A DNA stretch of 64,000 nt, taken from contig NZ_AP023055.1 in NCBI RefSeq assembly GCF_019703835.1, forward strand, positions 1,836,672 through 1,900,671. The letters are read 5' to 3'. Positions 1 to 8,097 of the stretch are shown in pieces. The notes beneath the pieces were generated by a model. The model made no database searches, was not told where the DNA came from, and saw only the letters and a program-made list of their open reading frames with translations. A program made the position numbers and the translations under genes. Numbering within the stretch: the stretch's first letter is position 1; each line of letters begins with the position of its first letter. The stretch comes from Thaumasiovibrio subtropicus (lineage in GTDB: Bacteria; Pseudomonadota; Gammaproteobacteria; Enterobacterales; Vibrionaceae).

Positions 1-1824
1 AGCATGACTCCACGCCACTTCAGCAAGGGCGAAGAGTCGAGGGTAAGTCAAATAATGTAACTGCTGAGGTGTCGTGACGTACTCTGTCCACATTTGCGAC
101 TGTACGCCGAGAATGTTACTCAGTGCGCCGCTAATCAGTTCACCTTCTAATGGTTCATACCCGTAGACGGTTTCCAAATTCAGGTGCCCGGCCCATAAAA
201 CACCCGGTTCAGCAATCCCTCGATGCCACGCTAAATCGAAGTAAGTGAACTGCGCTGGAGACATCACCACCCCATAGCCACGATTTGCCGCATCAATGCC
301 GGCCTCAACGCCTCGCCACGAACAAATGACCGCTTCTTTGGTCACCTTATCGCCTTGGATTAGCTCTTCCCAGCCAACAACTTTACGGCCTTTATTGGCT
401 AGGTAGGCTTGTAACTCCGCGAGCAAAATGCCTTGTAAATCGCGAACACTTTCTAAGCCCAGCGCTTCGCATTGGGCGAGGGCCGCTGGCGAGTCCGTCC
501 ATACGCCTTCCGGTACTTCATCACACCCCAAATGAATGTAGGGTGATGGAAATAGCTCGCACACTTCATCAAGGATCGTCCTCAACACCGTATAGGTCTC
601 GGGAAGTGCTGGGTTAACAACATTGTCTCGATACTGCTGAATTGAGATGTATTGCGAATGGTCGTCAGGCTCTACCAGATGTGCAGATAAAGCTTGCACC
701 AGTGCCCGCGCATGCCCCGGCACATCAATTTCAGGGATCACCATAATATTGCGTGCCGCCGCATAGGCCACGACCTCACGGATCTCAGCTTTTGAGTAGT
801 AGCCACCATAGCGGTTCGGGCCAGAGCCAAATTGGGGAGCCAACACTTCATCAACGCCTCGCCAAGCGCCGACTTGAGTAAGCTCGGGGTAAGCATCAAT
901 CTCTACTCGCCAGCCTTCATCATCCGTTAAGTGCCAGTGAAAACGGTTCATTTTTAGCCATGCCATCTGGTCAATCTGCTCTTTAACCGTATCAACAGTG
1001 TGAAAATGACGCGCACAATCTAGCATGTGACCGCGATAACCAAATCGAGGCTCGTCCTCAATGCATTGGCAAGGCAACGCATACGGTGTTTGCTGAAGCA
1101 GTTGGGCCAACGTCACCAACGCATAGAAGAAACCGGCTTGGCTTTGCGCAGAAAGTGTAATCTTCGCTGGCTGAATTTGAATGCCATACCCTTCGTCAGC
1201 CAACGGTTGTTTTTCAAAAAACACTTTTGCAAGCGGGAGGGTATTAGTGCGATCGACACTGATCGCAATAGGTAGCTGCTGATTAAACCAAGCTAATGAG
1301 GTCTCAATCTGACAATCAGCAACCGCTTCATCAATCGAGGCGAACAAGTTCATCGGTACCTGAAACACCCCTTCGGTTAATGTCATCGAGGCAGGTTGCG
1401 GCACCACACCCACTTGCGCATTTGGCAAGCTGACCGAGCCAAGATCTAACGACTGAGGTTCATTTAAGTTGTGCGCGCTAAGCGCGACCGGGAAATACTC
1501 GCCTTGAGACAATACATTGATGCCTATCGGCATCTCCATCAGGCTATCGATCTTCTCGGTTGGGCTGCAGAGTTCAAAATACCAGGATTCACCTACGGCA
1601 AGATTGGTATCGGTTAACGGTGATAGCACGCAATACGATCCCACCTGCGACACCAACTCACAGTTAACGAGTTTTTCAGGGACAAGCTCACGAGATAAAT
1701 TAAACACTAATTGAAAGTCATTCAATGCGATGCCGCTCGTGTTCGCTAAGGTACAACCCACACGAAGATCACCTTTTTTATTTTCAAGTACCGTGACAGA
1801 TAAACCATATTTTGGCGAAGACAT
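1..1824 (-). CDS. Family 20 beta-N-acetylhexosaminidase, 3' end outside the window
   Basis: The reverse frame is open from an ATG at 1824 to the window edge, about 608 codons, so only a short C-terminal piece should be missing (vibrio homologues are near 640 residues, from memory). GH20 enzymes remove terminal N-acetylglucosamine from chitooligosaccharides or glycans. The middle of the protein has the family landmarks: the RGxMLD-type entry strand, the WHLTDDEGWR segment, and the catalytic Asp-Glu pair in HLGCDEVP near residue 434. No signal peptide is visible, so a cytoplasmic enzyme acting on imported sugars is inferred. The gene starts 10 bp after the deacetylase gene and is probably co-transcribed with it. 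Family call is firm; the exact substrate is not shown. Confidence 0.9.
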   Translation of the reverse strand, partial: MSSPKYGLSVTVLENKKGDLRVGCTLANTSGIALNDFQLVFNLSRELVPEKLVNCELVSQVGSYCVLSPLTDTNLAVGESWYFELCSPTEKIDSLMEMPIGINVLSQGEYFPVALSAHNLNEPQSLDLGSVSLPNAQVGVVPQPASMTLTEGVFQVPMNLFASIDEAVADCQIETSLAWFNQQLPIAISVDRTNTLPLAKVFFEKQPLADEGYGIQIQPAKITLSAQSQAGFFYALVTLAQLLQQTPYALPCQCIEDEPRFGYRGHMLDCARHFHTVDTVKEQIDQMAWLKMNRFHWHLTDDEGWRVEIDAYPELTQVGAWRGVDEVLAPQFGSGPNRYGGYYSKAEIREVVAYAAARNIMVIPEIDVPGHARALVQALSAHLVEPDDHSQYISIQQYRDNVVNPALPETYTVLRTILDEVCELFPSPYIHLGCDEVPEGVWTDSPAALAQCEALGLESVRDLQGILLAELQAYLANKGRKVVGWEELIQGDKVTKEAVICSWRGVEAGIDAANRGYGVVMSPAQFTYFDLAWHRGIAEPGVLWAGHLNLETVYGYEPLEGELISGALSNILGVQSQMWTEYVTTPQQLHYLTYPRLFALAEVAWSHA

Positions 1825-1834
1825 ATCAGTGCTC

Positions 1835-2836
1835 CTATTCAACAACGGGTTCAGCGTTAAGCTGTTCAGAAATAGACGAAAGCACCAAGGCGCCGGGGCG
1901 AATAATCGCCAAGTTGGCATTGATGTATTGCCTTGGTATTTGGTAAGGGTTCAGGGTGTCGAAATCACTGATAAATGCACTATCAATGGTCGTCGCTGTT
2001 TGGTATCCCGCAGCACGCACGGCCGTTGCTTCGCGCTCGCTGTAGTGACCATAGGGGTAAGCAAAGTGGTCGACACGAATGCCCAATTTTTGCTCCAAGC
2101 GCCGTTTAGGCAATACGAGTTCTCGCGCAAGTGCTTCATCAGAGAGCTTGGGCAAACTCGGGTGCATAATGGTGTGAGCGCCGAGCGTGATCAAAGGATG
2201 CGCCGCTAACACCTCAAGTTGCTGCCAGCTCATACCTCGGGATAGCGTGATTGGCGTGCGATTACCTTGCATCGCCGCAAAAAAGTCGAGTTTGTCGTCC
2301 CCGGCAATATGCGTTTCAATCAAGGTATAGACTCGACACAAGAGCTGGCGCTTTTTGGCAAGCGAGCGACACGTCTCTTGATGTACTTCACCTTCAAACA
2401 CATACGAAATCGTCTCATTAGCAAAAATAAAACGATTAAGCGTGTTCCAGACATCAGTGATCTCACCATCTGGATATCCTGTGGTGATATAGATGCAAGC
2501 AGGCACTTGGTACTTTTCAAACAGGGGTAAGGCGACATCAAAGTTATTCAGATAACCATCGTCAAGTGTCATTACCGCGTAGGACACGTTTGGATCTCGC
2601 TCCATTGACTCAATAGCATCAAGAGAGAGGAACTGTCCACCATCGTTTAAAAACGCAACAATGAGTTGTTCTAGCTTATCAACATCGATTTCCACCTCGG
2701 GAATAGGCATGATTTGTTTGGTAAGCGCGTCCTTATCAAGCACATGATGAAAAGTCCAAATACTGATTTGGCCTGGCAACCATAACGGCTCTTCCAGCTT
2801 GAATTGATAACCTGCATCTCTCGTGTAAGTCTGCAT
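1835..2836 (-). CDS. Polysaccharide deacetylase (NodB/CE4-type)
   Basis: A 333-residue protein if translation begins at the ATG at 2836, which follows a strong GGGGAGAG ribosome site; the frame extends to a TTG at 2884 but without a good site. It has the NodB metal-site signatures: TLDDGY near residue 90 (the usual TFDDG) and a His-x3-His motif in LGAHTIMHPS near residue 233, plus the FHHV strand near the N-terminus. Enzymes of this type remove N-acetyl groups from GlcNAc polymers, or are involved in exopolysaccharide processing. It lies directly upstream of a GH20 hexosaminidase, so a role in using chitin-like oligosaccharides is inferred. No signal peptide is evident. Confidence 0.85.
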   Translation of the reverse strand: MQTYTRDAGYQFKLEEPLWLPGQISIWTFHHVLDKDALTKQIMPIPEVEIDVDKLEQLIVAFLNDGGQFLSLDAIESMERDPNVSYAVMTLDDGYLNNFDVALPLFEKYQVPACIYITTGYPDGEITDVWNTLNRFIFANETISYVFEGEVHQETCRSLAKKRQLLCRVYTLIETHIAGDDKLDFFAAMQGNRTPITLSRGMSWQQLEVLAAHPLITLGAHTIMHPSLPKLSDEALARELVLPKRRLEQKLGIRVDHFAYPYGHYSEREATAVRAAGYQTATTIDSAFISDFDTLNPYQIPRQYINANLAIIRPGALVLSSISEQLNAEPVVE

Positions 2837-3059
2837 TAGATCTCTCCCCATCCAGTAACCCAAGCAGCTTGGGCTAACAATCAATTACCGAGCCAGTGTA
2901 AAAGAGTGACGGAAAAATCGAGATGACCTAATCTGGCGTTCACTTGTTGTAAACTATCATTATTCTAACGATGTGCGATTTTGGCCTGCAATCCTGACTA
3001 TTTTGATAAGCAAGCTTTTGAGCGCGGCTAGATTCAAGGGGAAATACGGAAAATCGCTT

Positions 3060-3890
3060 CTATATTTGCGCTGGCGAGCAACCGAAGTAGCGTTTAAAAC
3101 TATGTGAAAACGCGCTTGTCTCACTGTAATTCAAGAAACTTGCAACTTGAGATACGCTGTAGTGGCGACTCAATAGCATGGTTCGCGCCCGATCCATCTT
3201 CAGCTTGAGTACATACTGCTTTGGGCTTGATCCCAAATACTTCACGCATAACCGATGAAAATGCGGCACAGAGTAGTGAAGACGACTCGCCATCTCTTCA
3301 ACAGTCCACGGATATTGAATTTGTCTCTCGACGTCGGCAAACAGTTTTATCAAGCGCACATGCACCATGTCATGCTGGGCTTGATTCTGAAGGGAAGCTT
3401 CCACTGATGCCAGCAAGAGTTTCGCACATTGCTGGTGAGCCAAGTGCTGAGAGGCATCGCGACGACATTCAGCATACAAGGCGCTAATCAAATGGTAGAT
3501 AGTGGGTACATGGGCTGAGCCATGTACACTGAGTGGTAAGTCGCGTAAGAAATGCCAAGGCGCTTGATGGCGAAGGCTCAACCAAGCAAATTGCCAACGT
3601 TCACCGGCTAACGCCAATCCTGACGCCTCGCCAGCAGGCAAAATACTTAAACTATGCTCATAGATAGGCTGTGTGCCATTAGGGGAAAGCAGTTCACCAT
3701 CTCCCTCTAGGGTATAGACGAGCAGAGTAAAATCGGTTGTCTGTTGGCGACGAAGGTAATGCCCCTTCGCGTCAATGATGCCTGCAAGATAAATACCTTG
3801 GTCTTTAAGCGCATCAGCCTCATCGTGTCCGATATAGCGCTGCTCAACTTCCTGCCCTACCTCTAGGCATGATTTCCACGCGGTATTCAT
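3060..3890 (-). CDS. AraC-family transcriptional regulator
   Basis: About 276 residues from the ATG at 3890, which sits six bases after GAGG; an in-frame ATG at 3908 lacks such a site. The N-terminal half looks like the AraC cupin-type sensor domain (strands around VYTLEGDGELLSPNG). The C-terminal 100 residues carry two helix-turn-helix motifs: VEEMASRLHYSVPHFHRLC, then VSQVASFLNYSETSAFSHSFKRYFG. It is transcribed toward the deacetylase-hexosaminidase pair 220 bp downstream and is probably their regulator, sensing a sugar; the ligand is unknown. Confidence 0.85.
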   Translation of the reverse strand: MNTAWKSCLEVGQEVEQRYIGHDEADALKDQGIYLAGIIDAKGHYLRRQQTTDFTLLVYTLEGDGELLSPNGTQPIYEHSLSILPAGEASGLALAGERWQFAWLSLRHQAPWHFLRDLPLSVHGSAHVPTIYHLISALYAECRRDASQHLAHQQCAKLLLASVEASLQNQAQHDMVHVRLIKLFADVERQIQYPWTVEEMASRLHYSVPHFHRLCVKYLGSSPKQYVLKLKMDRARTMLLSRHYSVSQVASFLNYSETSAFSHSFKRYFGCSPAQI

Positions 3891-4119
3891 TTTTCGCCTC
3901 ACGCCCATTAAGCATTCAGTGCGTCAATATATCTATCTCTCATTGTCCTCACAAGTGACAAAAGCGACCGCTCGAGGTGTCTCAGTTTCATGTAACGCAG
4001 CATTTCCCCGCGCTGGAAAATGTCGAGCAGACTGTAAAAACAGTAGGAAAACACCAATCTTGGCGCAAGCGGTTTGCTTACTTCCTTGCAAACTACAAAT
4101 ACTTTGGATTTAAATCAAG

Positions 4120-5301
4120 ATGACACATTACACAGCCCCTGCAGCCATTATTTCGACGTTACTTGCCATTGGTGTCTGCCAGTCCAGCCTGTTCGCAATA
4201 TTTATGTATCGCCGCAGCCAGTCACTATTAGGCCTGTGGCTAACGCTGTTCAGTATCGAAGTCGGCAGTAAAATCTTACTTTATGCAAATATTGCGATAC
4301 CCATTTCGCAATGGTTTGGGTTCTGGTTTAACTTTGATCTCCTATACGGACCACTATTGTATTTGTGGATTAGAAACGTAGTAGGAAAACCTATCTCTCG
4401 CGGTATCGTCGCTGCTCACCTTGCCCCTTTTTTTCTGTTTTATGCCATCTACATTCCAGACGTCTTTGTATTTAGCCGACTTGATTTCAACGCAGTACTC
4501 ACTAACTATCTCACCCATGATCAATGGCTAGAGTTCTCCCCGCTCATTAGAACCTTGCAATCCATAACGCTATGGCACCCCACCGCCTACACTTTGTTAT
4601 CACTCGCTTTAGTTTTAAAGCATCGCGTTCAACTCGCCGCCACTAACCAATATTGGCTCGTCGTGATGGTCACGTTACAAATTATCATGTGGGTCGGCGT
4701 CATTGGTTGGTTAACTTGGAGCCCGCTACCTGTCGCGCTCTCATTTATGGCCAGCTACTTGCCTACAGTCGTTTGGATCAATGCCATCGCCTATCTGAAC
4801 TTATCCCGACTGCAAATCACCCTTTCACACCCACCTCATCCTGTTCACAACACGGATAAAGAGGGACAAAGTGAACAGCCAATGCCGACTCAGTTCACCC
4901 GCAATGAGATACAACCGAGTAAGTATCGAAATACGCGACTCCCAAAGCAAGAAGTCACAGCCATTGCGACCCAATTAGACACCACCATGAAGGCAGGCTT
5001 ATACGCGCAACCAAGGCTTAACCTAAACACCCTTGCCGATTCAGTCGCCTTACCAAGTCACCACGTTAGCCAAGTCATTAATGAACATTTCGGTTGTCAC
5101 TTTACTGACTATGTTAATCACTATCGCATTGAAGCCATTAAATTGGATCTGATTGAACCAAAACTTCAGCAAACCTCTATTCTCGATATCGCGATTCATC
5201 ATGGATTTAGCAGTAAATCGACCTTCAACAATGCCTTTAAGAAGGTCACAGGGATCACGCCATCCCAATATCGGAAGAAACAGAGGGAAGAGAAGGTGTG
5301 A
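4120..5301 (+). CDS. Membrane-anchored AraC-family regulator
   Basis: 393 residues. Roughly residues 5-235 form about seven hydrophobic segments; after a polar linker, residues 280-390 are an AraC-type DNA-binding domain (LNTLADSVALPSHHVSQVIN, and FSSKSTFNNAFKKVTGITPSQYR). This architecture, an integral-membrane sensor fused to AraC, is known in gammaproteobacteria, but the signals are mostly undefined. It lies 142 bp upstream of the exported isochorismatase-like gene on the same strand, which may be its target or may be cotranscribed with it. The start ATG has only a weak ribosome site. Confidence 0.8.
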   Translation: MTHYTAPAAIISTLLAIGVCQSSLFAIFMYRRSQSLLGLWLTLFSIEVGSKILLYANIAIPISQWFGFWFNFDLLYGPLLYLWIRNVVGKPISRGIVAAHLAPFFLFYAIYIPDVFVFSRLDFNAVLTNYLTHDQWLEFSPLIRTLQSITLWHPTAYTLLSLALVLKHRVQLAATNQYWLVVMVTLQIIMWVGVIGWLTWSPLPVALSFMASYLPTVVWINAIAYLNLSRLQITLSHPPHPVHNTDKEGQSEQPMPTQFTRNEIQPSKYRNTRLPKQEVTAIATQLDTTMKAGLYAQPRLNLNTLADSVALPSHHVSQVINEHFGCHFTDYVNHYRIEAIKLDLIEPKLQQTSILDIAIHHGFSSKSTFNNAFKKVTGITPSQYRKKQREEKV

Positions 5302-5443
5302 TCTAGCTTCATCAAATGCAGACTAATCAGTACGGACTTATAAGTTCGTACGACTAACACCATGAAATTTCAAATTATTTCCCTGAACAACCACGCACCT
5401 GTTCTACAAGACTCTATGCAACTACACCTTTTCAGGAGATAAG

Positions 5444-6793
5444 ATGAAACAGTCCAACCCCACAACGAAGCGCCTCTGTATCGCGTTAACGGCAACTTGG
5501 TTAGCGTTTACCACAATGAACACACACGCAGACAATGGTGAGTTTGTCCCCGCATACCACCATTACGTTAATGTCGAAGCCTATACAGACTTTCGCCCAC
5601 ATAACACTGCCGTGATGCTCATCGATGCACAAAAAGCGTACGTGCCTGGCACCCCTGATTTTTGGCCTTCGATCTATTACCCCGAATACCCCATCCCACC
5701 ACAAAATACGGATTACGATCTCGGAGGCAAAATTGCTCGCATCGCTCAGATTGCCAACAAAGCCAATGAGCGACACTTTCCAACCCTCATCACGCTTGAA
5801 GGTGATATTGACAATCACTCGCCATTTATCGATAGCGTTGCAAACGCACTCCCAGCCGAGACTGAGCACTTTTTCAAAAGCTATTTCAACGCGACAAGTG
5901 AAGCGGATATTTACGCCCACCTTCGATCACTGCAGCATCAAGGGATCTATCAAATCATCGTTGCTGGTGCTGAGACCGACGTATGCGTCCTTCAAACTGT
6001 GCTGGGCCTAAAAGCCATGGGGTTTGACGTGTATGTCGCAAGCGACGCCGTATTCTCGACGGAAGTCTATGCGAAACCCACCTTTAAGCGTTTACAACAA
6101 GCACAAGTTAAACTCGCCGAGACTACGCAGCTGCTCGCTGCGCTAGACGGCGAAAGTAAAGTAGTACTGAGCCCACGTTATGCGATAAAACCTCGCTACA
6201 ATCTTTATCAAGGTGATCGACGTGAAATGGCAGCACTCTTTTTTAATCAGGACGCTGAGAGCATTCAATTTGCTGAACACGATAATCGTGATGCGGTTCA
6301 ATATCGTACTCGCCAATGGACCAACTTTGTTAGTTATGCACTCACCCCAGCAAGTGATGTCCCTGCCATCCACATCAATGCGCAACACAAGCGCTTTGCG
6401 CCCCACCTAAAGGCGGCGGAGCAACTCCAGACTGTCAACTACATAGATAACGCCATACTAAGCATGATAACGCGTGGAAAAAGCCAAGCCGTTATTTCAG
6501 GCGTCGTTAGCCAACCTGAACTATTGAATGCAGTGATCAAGCTCCGCAACGCGGGAATCACGCCCGTGATTCTAGAGGACGACTTAATGGGTAAAAAAGT
6601 CGACCCGATCACTTACTTGGATACAGCCTATAACCTAGGAGCTATCCCAAGTACTCAAAAGGTAACTGGCTATGAAATTACCGCAGCCATTCAATACCGA
6701 GATCTGACACAAACAGAAATGGAGGCTTTAATGGATATGTATAACCTTTCTAACAACCAAACGTTAACGGAACTGATGCCGAGGCTGCGATAA
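5444..6793 (+). CDS. Exported isochorismatase-like hydrolase with degenerate second domain
   Basis: 449 residues, start ATG after AGGAGATAAG. Residues 1-29 look like a Sec signal peptide ending in THA, so the protein should be periplasmic. Residues 53-225 are an isochorismatase-fold domain with a complete Asp-Lys-Cys triad: D61 in LIDAQ, K145 in FFKSYFN and C181 in ETDVCVLQ. Residues about 245-430 seem to repeat the fold (AVISGVVSQPELLNAVIKL aligns with the Cys strand of domain 1), but the Cys position is lost. Related cysteine hydrolases act on isochorismate, nicotinamide or other amides; the substrate here is unknown. A membrane AraC regulator lies upstream. Family call is good; the tandem-domain reading is my inference. 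Confidence 0.75.
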   Translation: MKQSNPTTKRLCIALTATWLAFTTMNTHADNGEFVPAYHHYVNVEAYTDFRPHNTAVMLIDAQKAYVPGTPDFWPSIYYPEYPIPPQNTDYDLGGKIARIAQIANKANERHFPTLITLEGDIDNHSPFIDSVANALPAETEHFFKSYFNATSEADIYAHLRSLQHQGIYQIIVAGAETDVCVLQTVLGLKAMGFDVYVASDAVFSTEVYAKPTFKRLQQAQVKLAETTQLLAALDGESKVVLSPRYAIKPRYNLYQGDRREMAALFFNQDAESIQFAEHDNRDAVQYRTRQWTNFVSYALTPASDVPAIHINAQHKRFAPHLKAAEQLQTVNYIDNAILSMITRGKSQAVISGVVSQPELLNAVIKLRNAGITPVILEDDLMGKKVDPITYLDTAYNLGAIPSTQKVTGYEITAAIQYRDLTQTEMEALMDMYNLSNNQTLTELMPRLR

Positions 6794-6839
6794 GAGAGTC
6801 TATTGCCAAGGTCGCCAACCAATGACAAAACACTAGGCA

Positions 6840-7520
6840 TAAAAAAACCCTGACCATTTCTGATCGGGGTTTTACAATTTGGAGCGACACACGCGGTTCC
6901 CAATTCAAGGCTTAGGCGTGACCTCAACCTTGGCAAGATTGCGCTCTGCTAATGGGTAATCTCGCAGTGCTTGCAAAAGGAATAAGGAAAGCACTAGGCA
7001 TAAAAAAACCCCGACCATTTCTGATCAGGGTTTTACAATTTGGAGCGACACACGAGGTTCCCAATTCAAGGCTCAGGCGTGACCTCAACCTTGGCAAGAT
7101 TGCGCTCTGCTAATGGGTAAACTCGCAGTGCTTGAAAATGGAAGAGAGAATGCATGAGGTATAAAAAAACCCGACCATTTCTGATCGGGGTTTTACAATT
7201 TGGAGCGACACACGAGGTTCCCAATTCAAGGCTTAGGCGTGACCTCAACCTTGGCAAGATTGCGCTCTGCTAATGGGTAAACTCGCAGTGCTTGCAAAAG
7301 GAATAAGGAAAGCATTAGGCATAAAAAAACCCCGACCATTTCTGATCGGGGTTTACAATTTGGAGCGACACACGAGGTTCCCAATTAAAGGCTTAGGCGT
7401 GACCTCAACCTTGGCAAGGTTTCCGCTCTGCTAATAGGCAATCTCGCAGTGCTTGAAAATGGAAGAGAGAATGCATGAGGTATAAAAAAACCCTGACCAT
7501 TTCTGATCGGGGTTTTACAA
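6840..7520 (-). repeat. Tandem array of 161-bp units: decayed tRNA-Gly plus terminator
   Basis: Five copies of a hairpin-plus-A-tract segment begin at 6841, 7002, 7163, 7323 and 7484, a period of 160-161 bp. The fifth belongs to the intact tRNA-Gly at 7523. The other four are each linked to a tRNA-Gly-like relic at 6880-6965, 7041-7126, 7201-7286 and 7361-7447. The relics keep the 3' acceptor strand with CCA and most of the anticodon arm (loop TTGCCAA), but the T-loop is replaced by a longer segment and the D-arm is altered. All four share the same T-arm change, so the unit decayed first and was then amplified or homogenised. Read on the minus strand, each relic is followed by a rho-independent terminator. 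Confidence 0.9.
6841..6876 (-). terminator. Rho-independent terminator, last of five in the tRNA-Gly array
   Basis: On the minus strand a stem (AAAACCCCGATCA against TGGTCAGGGTTTT, GAAA loop) is followed by a T-run. The same hairpin recurs at about 7002, 7163, 7323 and 7484. The one at 7484-7520 would end the tRNA operon transcript just after the intact tRNA-Gly. Confidence 0.8.
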
Positions 7521-7522
7521 TT

Positions 7523-7598
7523 TGGAGCGACACACGAGGTTCGAACTCGTGACCTCAACCTTGGCAAGGTTGCGCTCTACCAGCTGAGCTAGTGTCGC
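7523..7598 (-). tRNA. tRNA-Gly (GCC), distal copy
   Basis: A 76-nt cloverleaf including encoded CCA. The acceptor strands GCGACAC and GTGTCGC pair, the anticodon stem is CAACC/GGTTG and the loop TTGCCAA gives anticodon GCC. The T-loop TTCGAAC is intact. It is identical in sequence to the copy at 7788-7863, and is the last functional-looking gene of the operon before the array of decayed copies. Confidence 0.97.
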
Positions 7599-7611
7599 AT
7601 TTAATTGTGAA

Positions 7612-7698
7612 TGGTGCCCCGGGCCGGACTTGAACCGGCACAGCGCGAACGCCGAGGGATTTTAAATCCCTTGTGTCTACCAATTCCACCACCAGGGC
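7612..7698 (-). tRNA. tRNA-Leu (TAA)
   Basis: An 87-nt class II tRNA with encoded CCA. The acceptor GCCCTGG pairs with CCGGGGC, the anticodon stem is AGGGA/TCCCT with loop TTTAAAA, and there is a long variable arm. It lies between the two tRNA-Gly genes; a Gly-Cys-Leu cluster beside pgsA is also known in E. coli (glyW-cysT-leuZ). Confidence 0.96.
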
Positions 7699-7787
7699 AC
7701 GCAAAATACTTTGCGATGGGAAACACACCATCCATGGATACCAAAAAATGGTATCTGTTACTCGAAAAGCGTCAAGTAACTAAAATT

Positions 7788-7863
7788 TGGAGCGACACAC
7801 GAGGTTCGAACTCGTGACCTCAACCTTGGCAAGGTTGCGCTCTACCAGCTGAGCTAGTGTCGC
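7788..7863 (-). tRNA. tRNA-Gly (GCC), proximal copy
   Basis: 76 nt with CCA encoded and anticodon loop TTGCCAA (GCC). It matches the distal copy at 7523-7598 throughout. It lies 3 bp downstream of tRNA-Cys in the direction of transcription. Confidence 0.97.
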
Positions 7864-7866
7864 AAA

Positions 7867-7940
7867 TGGAGGCGCGTCCCGGAGTCGAACCGAGGTCCAC
7901 GGATTTGCAATCCGCTGCATAGCCACTCTGCCAACGCGCC
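7867..7940 (-). tRNA. tRNA-Cys (GCA)
   Basis: 74 nt with CCA encoded. The acceptor GGCGCGT pairs with ACGCGCC, and the anticodon loop TTGCAAA gives GCA. It is the first gene of the four-tRNA operon; a strong promoter lies about 40 bp upstream. Confidence 0.97.
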
Positions 7941-7977
7941 GTTAACTAAGAGGTAATCCTCTTGGCTACGGGGTGGC

Positions 7978-8005
7978 ATTTTACGGAATCATGAAAGTGA
8001 GTCAA
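7978..8005 (-). promoter_or_regulatory. Sigma-70 promoter of the tRNA operon
   Basis: On the minus strand TTGACT (8005-8000), a 16-bp spacer and TAAAAT (7983-7978) are followed by a GC-rich stretch (GCCACCCCG). This is the usual layout of a stringently controlled stable-RNA promoter. The first tRNA starts at 7940. Confidence 0.75.
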
Positions 8006-8097
8006 CAATAAAATTCAATCAACGTGTTTGTTTGCAGGTTTTTCGAGCAATGTAGGCCGAAAACAGTATACCCGAACCCTTTCCAACCTCATTTCGC

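Noticed and set aside
6840..7520. CRISPR array
   Set aside because: The period is 161 bp and the whole unit is conserved, with no short repeat plus variable spacer pattern and no cas genes.
6691..7567. Three similar minus-strand frames opening MPRLRSR across the tRNA-Gly array
   Set aside because: They start at TTG inside the tRNA anticodon arm and repeat only because the DNA repeats. E. coli tyrT repeats do encode a basic peptide, so the idea was considered, but there is no ribosome site and the frames break differently in each copy.
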